A stretch of DNA of 11,625 bases from an uncultured Ruminococcus sp. (GTDB lineage Bacteria; Bacillota; Clostridia; Lachnospirales; Lachnospiraceae). Position 1 is the stretch's first letter; each line of letters begins with the position of its first letter. This document shows, in pieces, positions 6,391 to 11,625 of this stretch. Made by a program: the position numbers and the translations under genes. The notes beneath the pieces were generated by a model, which was given only the letters and a program-made list of their open reading frames with translations, ran no database searches and was not told the origin of the DNA. The stretch lies in the NCBI GenBank assembly GCA_900555215.1, contig USKR01000014.1, positions 1 through 11,625 of the forward strand, read 5' to 3'.

Positions 6391-6416
6391 AGTTGTAATT
6401 TATCCTCCTTGTCGAA

Positions 6417-6443
6417 GGTGCCTCAAAACAGTTTTGAGGCACC
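6417..6443. terminator. Strong hairpin between agaS and yajC
   Basis: GGTGCCTCAAAAC (6417-6429) and GTTTTGAGGCACC (6431-6443) are perfect 13-base inverted copies with one base between. The T-rich tail (CTCTCTTTTT) is on the plus-strand side. On the operon (minus) strand the hairpin is preceded by an A-run and not followed by T's. It lies 19 bases after the agaS stop codon. It may be a partial terminator that lowers yajC expression, or a 3'-end stabiliser for the PTS-agaS mRNA. Confidence 0.55.
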
Positions 6444-6462
6444 CTCTCTTTTTCCGTCTGTT

Positions 6463-7644
6463 TTATTTTCTTGTATACGGATACAAGGTAACTCCCTGCA
6501 CCACTCTGTTTACTTCTCCTGTCGGGCACGGATTGTCCGGCGTGATTCCCAGTGACAGTGATTTGAGTACTGCCAGCGTCTGTGCGAACAGGATATAATC
6601 CAGGCCGAGCAGGACATTTTTATTTTCTCCATCCAGCCCGTATACAACTGTGTAATCTACGAGAGCCGCAACCTCGTCATCCTGGCTGCTCATAACAGCA
6701 ACGATCTTATTCGCCTTACGCTGTCCGCTCATCTCTTTTACCAGATCCATCTCATACTGTCTTGTGTATGGATCATCGCTGAGATATACAACTGTAAGTG
6801 TCGTATCATCTACGATTGATTTCGGACCATGGCGGAATCCCATCGGAGTGTCATACATTGTAACGACACGTCCCGCTGTCAGCTCAAGCATTTTAAGAGC
6901 AGACTCCTGGGAGGTTCCCTTCAGAGTGTTGCTTCCAAGATAAACAATGCGCTGGAAGTCATATTCATCAACAATCTTCTGAGCGACTCCGAACTGATCA
7001 TCCAGGAATGACTGTCCTGCAGCAATGATCTTATTTACCTTTTCAATTGTTTCATCCAGCTCATCCAGATGGAAGCACAGTAGTGTAGCCAGATACATAT
7101 TTGAGTAGCTTGATGTCATAGCGAAACTCTGATCATGTGTCTCATCTGTCAGATTGATCGCATAGCAGTTTTCCGTTGCAGCCGCGCGTTTGGACAAAGC
7201 TCCATTCTTGTTGCATGTTACAAACAGATGGTATACATTGTCACATACAGCCTCAGCCGCATCGACAGCTCCTACAGACTCCGGTGAATTTCCGGAACGG
7301 CCGAAGCTGATCAGAAGAGTCGGCTTTGTACGTGAAAGATACGCCTCCGGTGTGGCGACAATATCCGTTGTTCCATAAGATTTTGCTTTATGATCTAACA
7401 GTCCGGCAAGATGCGGGAACAGAGCGTTTCCTACGAATTCACTAGTTCCGGCTCCTGTCAGGATCACATCAAAATCATCACATGTGATCACCTGGTCGAT
7501 AAATTTCTTGAGCTCATCTTTGTGCTCTCTGATCTGATTACATGTCTTCTCCCATGTAGCCGGCTGCTGATAAATCTCAGTCAGCGTAAAAGTAGAGAAA
7601 GTATCTTTCATCTTATCCTCTGTAATATTAAAGATCGTACTCAT
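6463..7644 (-). CDS. agaS: AgaS family galactosamine-6-phosphate deaminase/isomerase (SIS domains)
   Basis: The 393-residue protein matches the AgaS family along its full length (E. coli AgaS is 384 aa). Landmarks in the first SIS domain are ILTGAGTSEFVGNALFP, LISFGRSGNSPESVGAVDAA, FVTCNKNGALS and ETHDQSFAMTSSYS. In the second they are RIVYLGSNTLKGTSQESALK, MLELTAGR, FRHGPKSIVDD and DPYTRQYEMDL, ending with GEVNRVVQGVTLYPY. AgaS converts galactosamine-6-phosphate to tagatose-6-phosphate and ammonia, resembling GlmS-type isomerase domains but without a glutaminase part. The ATG at 7642-7644 follows AAAGGGG with 8-base spacing. It is the sixth gene of the PTS operon, 131 bases after the EIIA gene, a gap that holds a stem and a possible internal promoter. 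Its presence is the main reason to assign the locus to GalNAc/galactosamine. Confidence 0.95.
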   Translation of the reverse strand: MSTIFNITEDKMKDTFSTFTLTEIYQQPATWEKTCNQIREHKDELKKFIDQVITCDDFDVILTGAGTSEFVGNALFPHLAGLLDHKAKSYGTTDIVATPEAYLSRTKPTLLISFGRSGNSPESVGAVDAAEAVCDNVYHLFVTCNKNGALSKRAAATENCYAINLTDETHDQSFAMTSSYSNMYLATLLCFHLDELDETIEKVNKIIAAGQSFLDDQFGVAQKIVDEYDFQRIVYLGSNTLKGTSQESALKMLELTAGRVVTMYDTPMGFRHGPKSIVDDTTLTVVYLSDDPYTRQYEMDLVKEMSGQRKANKIVAVMSSQDDEVAALVDYTVVYGLDGENKNVLLGLDYILFAQTLAVLKSLSLGITPDNPCPTGEVNRVVQGVTLYPYTRK

Positions 7645-7687
7645 TTTTATGCCCCTTTCTTTCTATCTGCCATCCTTCCGGCAGCAT

Positions 7688-7717
7688 ATTATATACCCGA
7701 AGGGTATATCTTCCCAA
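7688..7717 (-). promoter_or_regulatory. Candidate internal promoter with overlapping hairpin before agaS
   Basis: On the minus strand TTGGGA (7717-7712) and TATAAT (7693-7688) are 18 bp apart, a plausible vegetative promoter 43 bases before agaS. A perfect stem, ATATACCC/GGGTATAT with a 3-base loop (7691-7709), fills the spacer. In read-through transcripts it would fold as an RNA hairpin; at the promoter it would be a palindromic protein site. Confidence 0.35.
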
Positions 7718-7775
7718 TGCGGTTGCCGTCCCCGGCTAAAATATCAGTAAATATATTTATAGTATGCAGCCAGTT

Positions 7776-8204
7776 TTAGATCCCGTCGTCTGACGCTTCC
7801 TGAACTACCTGCTTGAATTCGTATTTCGTTACCTGTTCTTTTCCTGTCTCCAGTACGGAATCTACCAGTTCGTCCAGGTTATCCATAAATTTACGTGACA
7901 TCACGATCTCTACCAGCATAGGAAGGTTCGTGCCTGCAACGATGCGGATATTTTCCTTTCCATGTCCGATCTGGGCAGAAACATTGAACGGTGTTCCTCC
8001 CATAAGGTCTGTAAAAATGATAACCCCTTCACATTCCTTTAATTCATCGAGCGCTTTTGTAATCTCACGTGTAAGATCTTCTGTGCTGTATGTCGGCAGA
8101 AAGTCAACTGCCTGATATGCCTCCTGCTCGCCTGCGATCAGGTTCACGGAGCTTGTAATGCCTGTACCAAAATTTGCATGTCCTGTAACTAATAATCCAA
8201 TCAT
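7776..8204 (-). CDS. PTS EIIA component, mannose family (AgaF-like)
   Basis: This 142-residue cytoplasmic protein receives phosphate from HPr and passes it to EIIB. LLVTGHANFGTG carries the phosphorylated His9 in the position usual for EIIA-Man. FTDLMGGTPFNVSA (64-77) and VAGTNLPMLVEIVMSR (89-104) are the other family landmarks. It is a stand-alone EIIA, not fused to EIIB, as in the E. coli aga system where AgaF has this role. Its ATG follows AGGAGAG with good spacing, 58 bases after the unknown membrane-anchored gene. Specificity for GalNAc or galactosamine is inferred from the neighbours nagA and agaS, not from the protein itself. Confidence 0.93.
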   Translation of the reverse strand: MIGLLVTGHANFGTGITSSVNLIAGEQEAYQAVDFLPTYSTEDLTREITKALDELKECEGVIIFTDLMGGTPFNVSAQIGHGKENIRIVAGTNLPMLVEIVMSRKFMDNLDELVDSVLETGKEQVTKYEFKQVVQEASDDGI

Positions 8205-8262
8205 AATATCTCTCCTGTTCTAAACATGTTTAACGCCTGCATCTGCAAGGCATGTACGTATA

Positions 8263-8913
8263 TTACGCCTCTGCTTCTTCCAGATATTTGTCAACAACAG
8301 GCATATAAACTGCCTTTGGATGAAAACATGCCTTCGCACTTCTCATATATTCGAGTGCATTCCTGTTGTCTCCCAGATAGGAGTACTGTTTTGCAACCAT
8401 AAACAGAACTACGCCCAGCGCAAATCCGTAATAAAGCTTGGAATTAATATCCTCTTCCATTTTATCGATCAGATCGCTCCTCTTATCCAGCATCACTGCA
8501 TAGGATTCCTCATTGTAACGGATGAATTTCTCATTCCCTGTCTTTCTGATCGCATCCAGGATCCAGTCCGCATATTTCCTGTTTCCCTTGATCAGGAATG
8601 TATGGAAGTATATTTCGAGAAAGCTCTCTCTGTCATCGGGACGGTATTTTTCTGCTTTGAGCATATGTTTGAGCACTTTTTCAAACTTGTCCACCTCTTT
8701 GGTAAGATAATAGACACGCAGCTTGTACAGATCACAGACATACTCTCCGAGCAGCCTGCGAGACATCCCCATATCAGCTATCTTTTCTACTGTCTCACTG
8801 TCCCGTCTTTTGAGGCTCATATTCAGATTATGAAGTTGAAAATTTTTAACGCCCTGAAAAATAAGATATGCAGCGAGCGCAACTACTACTATAAAAATCG
8901 TTATCGGATTCAA
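8263..8913 (-). CDS. Unknown membrane-anchored helical (TPR-like) protein in the PTS operon
   Basis: I do not recognise this 216-residue protein. One hydrophobic segment (residues 4-20, ITIFIVVVALAAYLIFQ) is followed by a largely helical soluble region. Helix pairs such as DLYKLRVYYLTKEVDKFEKV (61-80) and AKQYSYLGDNRNALEYMRSA (174-193) have TPR-like spacing and composition. It ends acidic (YLEEAEA). With no cleavable signal evident, it is probably anchored with the helical part in the cytoplasm. The only start that keeps the membrane segment is TTG at 8911-8913, preceded by AGGTGG only 4 bases away. A Met at residue 32 would drop the anchor. It lies between EIID and EIIA genes, where mannose PTS operons normally have no such gene. 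An adaptor that places EIIA or AgaS near the permease is one guess. Confidence 0.78.
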   Translation of the reverse strand: MNPITIFIVVVALAAYLIFQGVKNFQLHNLNMSLKRRDSETVEKIADMGMSRRLLGEYVCDLYKLRVYYLTKEVDKFEKVLKHMLKAEKYRPDDRESFLEIYFHTFLIKGNRKYADWILDAIRKTGNEKFIRYNEESYAVMLDKRSDLIDKMEEDINSKLYYGFALGVVLFMVAKQYSYLGDNRNALEYMRSAKACFHPKAVYMPVVDKYLEEAEA

Positions 8914-8943
8914 ACAGCCACCTGATTTCTCTTTAGATTAATA

Positions 8944-8972
8944 TGAGGGGGGGATTAAAATCCCTCCCCTCA
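8944..8972 (-). repeat. G-rich intercistronic hairpin between EIID and the unknown gene
   Basis: TGAGGGGGGGATT (8944-8956) pairs with AATCCCTCCCCTCA (8959-8972) apart from one unpaired base, a very stable stem of about 13 bp with almost no loop. It is 43 bases past the EIID stop codon. On the operon strand no T-run follows, so it more likely stabilises or processes the EIIB-C-D message than fully terminates it. Confidence 0.5.
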
Positions 8973-9015
8973 TTCTTCCCTGTACGTTCTGTACCGGGAT
9001 TTTATTCAGTTACTG

Positions 9016-9936
9016 CTATTCAGCAGCTTCCTCCGGTACCGGATACTCATACCACTCAACAAGCGGTGTATATCCGCCCGGAAGTGTATTTCCGTCAGCG
9101 TCCATAGCCTGGGAGTTACCTGTCCAGATACCGAACGCACATCCTACGATACCGCAAACAAGGATGAGGATGATACATCTTACCGGTGTCCAGCCCTTCT
9201 TGATCAGAACATAGATGCCAAGCGTGATCAGAAGCGGGATCAGCTTCGGCAGTACGCCGTCGAGCAGGCTCTGGATATTGATCTGTGTGTCACCAACGAT
9301 CAGACGAACTGTCGTTGATCCGTAGTTTGCGATAAGACCACCAACTACGAAGATACCAAGGATGCTTGCTGCACGTGTAAACTCTTTTGCATTAGATGTA
9401 AGAAGAGTAACAGCTTTTGTTCCAAGTCCGTAAGACCAGTACATAAGACCAAAACGAACGATGAACTGAACTACGTTGAAGATAACAAGGAAGAGGATCG
9501 CACCAATGATCTGTCCTTCCATAGCCATGTTCGCTGTAAGACCAGCTGTGATCGGAACAAGTGTCAGCCAGAACAGAGCGTCACCGATACCACCGAGAGG
9601 ACCAGCCGCAGAAATACGTACGGAACGGATCGTCTGTGTATCAGCTTTGTTCTGCTCCAGGGAGAGAACAATACCCATTACGAATGTTACGAGGAACGGG
9701 TGTGTGTTCAGGAAATCCAGGTTGTGAGCCATAGAAGCCTTGAGGTCTTCTTTGTTTGTATGTATTTTCTGAAGACCCGGAAGGATGCCCCAAAGCCATC
9801 CACAAGCCTGCATTCTCTCATAGTTGAAGGATGCCTGTAAGAAACAGGACAGCCATACCATCTTATTTAACGTCTTATTATCCAGCTTCGGTGCCGGAGT
9901 CAGATCCTGATATCTCTCTGGAATATTATATGCCAT
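9016..9936 (-). CDS. PTS EIID component, mannose family (AgaE/AgaD-like)
   Basis: This protein of 306 residues is the EIID membrane subunit that works with EIIC to transport the sugar. The N-terminal half has the family's cytoplasmic signatures: SCFLQASFNYERMQACGW, NLDFLNTHPFLVTFVMG and ISAAGPLGGIGDALFWLTLVP. Hydrophobic segments follow to about residue 275, and the C-terminus is acidic (PVPEEAAE). A GTG three codons earlier is in frame, but it overlaps the AGGAGG ribosome site (9945-9950). The ATG at 9934-9936 sits 8-9 bases from that site and is preferred. The coding region overlaps the EIIC stop by 11 bases, so the two genes are probably translationally coupled, giving matched amounts of the two permease subunits. 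Confidence 0.93.
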   Translation of the reverse strand: MAYNIPERYQDLTPAPKLDNKTLNKMVWLSCFLQASFNYERMQACGWLWGILPGLQKIHTNKEDLKASMAHNLDFLNTHPFLVTFVMGIVLSLEQNKADTQTIRSVRISAAGPLGGIGDALFWLTLVPITAGLTANMAMEGQIIGAILFLVIFNVVQFIVRFGLMYWSYGLGTKAVTLLTSNAKEFTRAASILGIFVVGGLIANYGSTTVRLIVGDTQINIQSLLDGVLPKLIPLLITLGIYVLIKKGWTPVRCIILILVCGIVGCAFGIWTGNSQAMDADGNTLPGGYTPLVEWYEYPVPEEAAE

Positions 9937-10756
9937 CCTGGTCACCTCCTACAAAACCTGCGCCTGCGCCTGCGTTCTGTTTGATCTTTGTCTGTGTATT
10001 GAAGTCATAGAGAGCAATAGCTACACCTACGAATGCACACAGGATCAATGTTGCTCCGGAAGTTGTCGCATTTGCGCTGCAGAGCAGTGCCATAACGAAA
10101 CCTGCCAGAAGGAATCCCCACATCTCGTTGGACATCATAACTTTCATAAGGATCGCAAATCCGACGAACTTCATAGCGCCGCCTGCTGCGTCCAGACCAG
10201 CCATTACCCATGAGAAGTCATAGGAGAACTGCTGAAGTGTCTCACCGAGTGCAGAACCGCCATAGAGACCAGCAACTGCCAGGATACCAAACAGACATCC
10301 CAGAACGCCCATCTCAAGGAAGTTCAGGTTACGGATACCTTTAACATTAGCTTCCTCTGCATATTTGTCAGCCTTAGCCATCATACCTGACATGAATGTA
10401 AATGTCAGTGTAACAGCGTACTGTCCAAATACTGCGAACGGAATTGCAAGACCAAGTGCCGCGCCAACGCCGTCAGCAGTTGCCTCCATGTTAAGGGACA
10501 CTGCGAAGATCGTTGCCATGATACCACCGAGGATTGCGTTTGGCGGCTGAGCACCACCGATCGGCATGGAACCGATCTGGATCAGCTGGTAAGCACCACC
10601 AACTACGATACCAAGCTCAAAGTTACCAAGGATTGCACCGATGATCGGGCAGGTAACGATTGGCTGGTACAGAGACTCTAAGAAGCTGAACTGGTCGATT
10701 CCCATGATAAATGCAACCACGAAGACCAGTATTGCCTGGATAATTGAAATCTCCAT
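9926..10756 (-). CDS. PTS EIIC component, mannose family (AgaW/AgaC-like)
   Basis: This 276-residue integral membrane subunit forms the sugar-translocating channel with EIID. It opens with MEISIIQAILVFVVAFIMG, then LYQPIVTCPIIGAILGNFE and GAYQLIQIGSMPIGGAQPP, which is the sugar-contacting signature region of mannose-family EIIC. Long hydrophobic stretches continue to about residue 250, followed by a Gly/Ala-rich tail (NAGAGAGFVGGDQDGI). The ATG at 10754-10756 is chosen because AAAGGAG lies 5-6 bases upstream. The frame is open for 8 more codons with an upstream ATG (10780), but that one lacks a ribosome site and adds a charged leader (VKWKGVN) atypical for the family. It lies 37 bases after EIIB and overlaps EIID. 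Confidence 0.93.
   Translation of the reverse strand: MEISIIQAILVFVVAFIMGIDQFSFLESLYQPIVTCPIIGAILGNFELGIVVGGAYQLIQIGSMPIGGAQPPNAILGGIMATIFAVSLNMEATADGVGAALGLAIPFAVFGQYAVTLTFTFMSGMMAKADKYAEEANVKGIRNLNFLEMGVLGCLFGILAVAGLYGGSALGETLQQFSYDFSWVMAGLDAAGGAMKFVGFAILMKVMMSNEMWGFLLAGFVMALLCSANATTSGATLILCAFVGVAIALYDFNTQTKIKQNAGAGAGFVGGDQDGI
9945..9950 (-). promoter_or_regulatory. Ribosome binding site deciding the EIID start
   Basis: AGGAGG lies inside the last codons of the EIIC gene. It overlaps the upstream in-frame GTG and has ideal spacing to the ATG at 9936, so the ATG is the likely start. Confidence 0.7.
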
Positions 10757-10793
10757 ATTTACTCCTTTCCATTTAACCAATAAAACCTGTTAA

Positions 10794-11270
10794 TTACTTA
10801 AATAATTTGTCGACACTTTCTGCCGGCGTGTCCGGAACTCTCTTGATTTCAAGCTCCACGCCGAGATCCTGCAGCTTTTTGAAAGTTGCAACATCATCAT
10901 CGTCAACTGCAACTGAAGTTGCCACCTGACGTTTTCCATCAGCCATGTGCATATTACCGATATTTACTTTCTTGATCGGAACCCCGCCCTCAACAAGCTT
11001 AAGCACATCCTGTGGTGATTCGCAGATAATCGCAATATGCTGATTCGGAGAAGCTTTGTGGATGATATCGATTGTCTTCTGAATGGTGAAGAATCTTGTC
11101 TGCGCGTATGCAGGCGCAGCCATATTCATCAGGCTCTGGCGGAATTCATCCGCTGCAACCGCATCATTCGCAACAAGCAGAAGATTAGCGCCTACAACGC
11201 CGCACCACTGTGTCGCCACCTGACCGTGAATCAGACGATTGTCGATCCTTGTCAATCTAATATCTGGCAT
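10794..11270 (-). CDS. PTS EIIB component, mannose family (AgaV/AgaB-like)
   Basis: This 158-residue cytoplasmic protein takes phosphate from EIIA and gives it to the incoming sugar. LTRIDNRLIHGQVATQW contains the phosphorylated His15, as in EIIB-Man. LLLVANDAVAADEFRQSLM (31-49) and VNIGNMHMADGKRQV (102-116) are the other family features. Length is normal for a stand-alone EIIB (about 160 aa). The ATG follows AAAGGGGG with 8-base spacing. It is the first gene of the operon, behind a leader of about 115 nt, a TATAAT promoter and a direct-repeat operator. Substrate choice among GalNAc and galactosamine cannot be read from the sequence; the pairing with nagA favours GalNAc. Confidence 0.94.
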   Translation of the reverse strand: MPDIRLTRIDNRLIHGQVATQWCGVVGANLLLVANDAVAADEFRQSLMNMAAPAYAQTRFFTIQKTIDIIHKASPNQHIAIICESPQDVLKLVEGGVPIKKVNIGNMHMADGKRQVATSVAVDDDDVATFKKLQDLGVELEIKRVPDTPAESVDKLFK

Positions 11271-11353
11271 GTTCTCATCCCCCTTTCTTTAGGTATTTAG
11301 CAATTATCGGACAGGTGTCAAAGCCCTTTCCTCATGCTGTCTTAACAAGCCCC

Positions 11354-11372
11354 TTCCGTAAATATCACGGAA
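11354..11372 (-). other. Leader hairpin of the PTS operon
   Basis: TTCCGT (11354-11359) pairs with ACGGAA (11367-11372) around a 7-base loop, near the 5' end of the predicted leader. It may simply protect the message; no RNA-binding antiterminator site or riboswitch is recognised. Confidence 0.3.
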
Positions 11373-11393
11373 AGTAATCTGCTTACAAATGCT

Positions 11394-11422
11394 ATTATAC
11401 CAAATTTCGAACCGTTTAGTTT
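11394..11422 (-). promoter_or_regulatory. Promoter of the PTS-agaS operon
   Basis: On the minus strand TATAAT (11399-11394) is preceded by TG one base away, an extended -10 (TGGTATAAT). The -35 slot 17 bp upstream (AAACTA, 11422-11417) is poor. The nearest operator copy overlaps it by three bases. A good -10 with a weak -35 touched by the operator is the usual layout of an AraC-type activated promoter. The predicted start is near 11387. Confidence 0.6.
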
Positions 11423-11451
11423 GCACTTTTTATGCATCCCTTTGCATTTTT
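11420..11451 (-). promoter_or_regulatory. Direct-repeat operator upstream of the PTS operon
   Basis: Two 11-base direct repeats, TTTGCACTTTT (11420-11430) and TTTGCATTTTT (11441-11451), start exactly 21 bp apart, two turns of the helix. AraC-family activators bind paired direct half-sites at this spacing, with the promoter-proximal half touching the -35. On the operon strand the core is AAAARTGCAAA. The regulator encoded at 4891-6078 is the natural candidate. Confidence 0.6.
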
Positions 11452-11601
11452 GGTTATATAATTTTAATAAAAAATACAGGGAAATTTTACTACTTTCTCA
11501 CAAAAGTAACAATTTCCGCCTTACTATCTTCTTTCTATTTCAATTGCTCTTCACTCCTTCCTTATACATATACTATTCTTTTTACCGCTATATAATTCAG
11601 G
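11452..11601. other. AT-rich non-coding stretch upstream of the PTS operon
   Basis: No gene is seen here. The DNA is very AT-rich with C/T-rich tracts. The one structure is an imperfect stem of about 12 bp with a one-base bulge (11480-11517, GGAAATTTTACT against AGTAACAATTTCC). Together with 11271-11451 (leader, promoter and operator) it makes up the gene-free right end of the window. Confidence 0.5.
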
Positions 11602-11625
11602 CAGGCGGAAAAATCATCCCGCCTG
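11602..11625. terminator. Hairpin at the right edge, possible terminator of a gene outside
   Basis: CAGGCGG (11602-11608) pairs with CCGCCTG (11619-11625). The structure stops at the window edge, so its full extent and any T-run are unknown. It may end a minus-strand gene lying to the right. Confidence 0.3.

Noticed and set aside
6167..6529. A 120-aa minus-strand frame overlapping yajC and the end of agaS
   Set aside because: It is in another frame of yajC, crosses the 13-bp hairpin, and its Arg/Ser/Gly-rich sequence looks like frame-shifted translation.
8320..8925. A 201-aa open frame on the plus strand opposite the unknown membrane-anchored gene
   Set aside because: Its composition is that of an antisense shadow (rich in Cys, His, Phe, Ile with no coherent topology), whereas the minus-strand frame has a clean membrane anchor, helical region and operon position.
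9937..9945. GTG start for EIID three codons upstream
   Set aside because: The GTG overlaps the AGGAGG site itself; the ATG at 9936 has correct spacing.
11271..11390. Riboswitch or RNA antiterminator in the PTS leader
   Set aside because: The leader is short with only one 6-bp stem and no terminator/antiterminator pair that I can fold.
11480..11494. Partial match (AATTTTACTAC) to the REP-like element near 3021
   Set aside because: Only 11 AT-rich bases are shared, and the GGGGAC core is missing, so it is probably chance.

Overview
The window looks like a chromosomal segment of a Firmicute, most likely a gut Lachnospiraceae-type Clostridium. This is inferred from moderate GC, strong AGGAGG-type ribosome binding sites, AT-rich promoters with TATAAT boxes, and the family make-up. 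It is dominated by one catabolic locus for N-acetylgalactosamine (GalNAc)/galactosamine. I see no tRNA, rRNA, CRISPR array, integrase or transposase.

Layout, left to right. Positions 1-309 (-) hold the N-terminal part of a CcdA/DsbD-type membrane thiol transporter that runs off the left edge. Its upstream region carries an 18-bp perfect palindrome and a cop-box-like TACAnnTGTA. GatZ (582-1907, -) and GatY (2121-2972, +), the two subunits of a class II tagatose-1,6-bisphosphate aldolase, are transcribed divergently from a 213-bp control region. A REP-like tandem repeat plus 21-bp-arm palindrome (2971-3041) separates gatY from a converging 183-aa membrane protein (3045-3596, -). That gene lies just downstream of nagA (3629-4774, -), the amino-sugar-6-phosphate deacetylase. 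Divergent from nagA is a 395-aa AraC-family regulator (4891-6078, +).

Converging on the regulator is a long minus-strand operon starting near 11387: PTS EIIB (10794-11270), EIIC (9926-10756), EIID (9016-9936), a membrane-anchored helical protein of unknown function (8263-8913), EIIA (7776-8204), the sugar isomerase/deaminase AgaS (6463-7644) and a YajC-like small membrane protein (6109-6390).

Proposed pathway: the mannose-family PTS imports and phosphorylates GalNAc; NagA removes the acetyl group; AgaS converts galactosamine-6-P to tagatose-6-P with loss of ammonia; a kinase not present in the window makes tagatose-1,6-bisphosphate; GatYZ splits it to DHAP and glyceraldehyde-3-P. The AraC protein is the obvious candidate regulator. 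A recurring motif, AAAARTGCAAA, appears as two direct repeats exactly 21 bp apart just upstream of the PTS promoter, as an inverted pair in the gatZ/gatY control region, and as a variant over the predicted start of araC. That suggests one regulon.

The most interesting items are this shared operator family, the unknown membrane-anchored protein inserted between EIID and EIIA, the YajC paralogue at the operon end, the unlinked kinase step, and the REP-like palindrome. All functional calls come from reading motifs by eye; no search was run.
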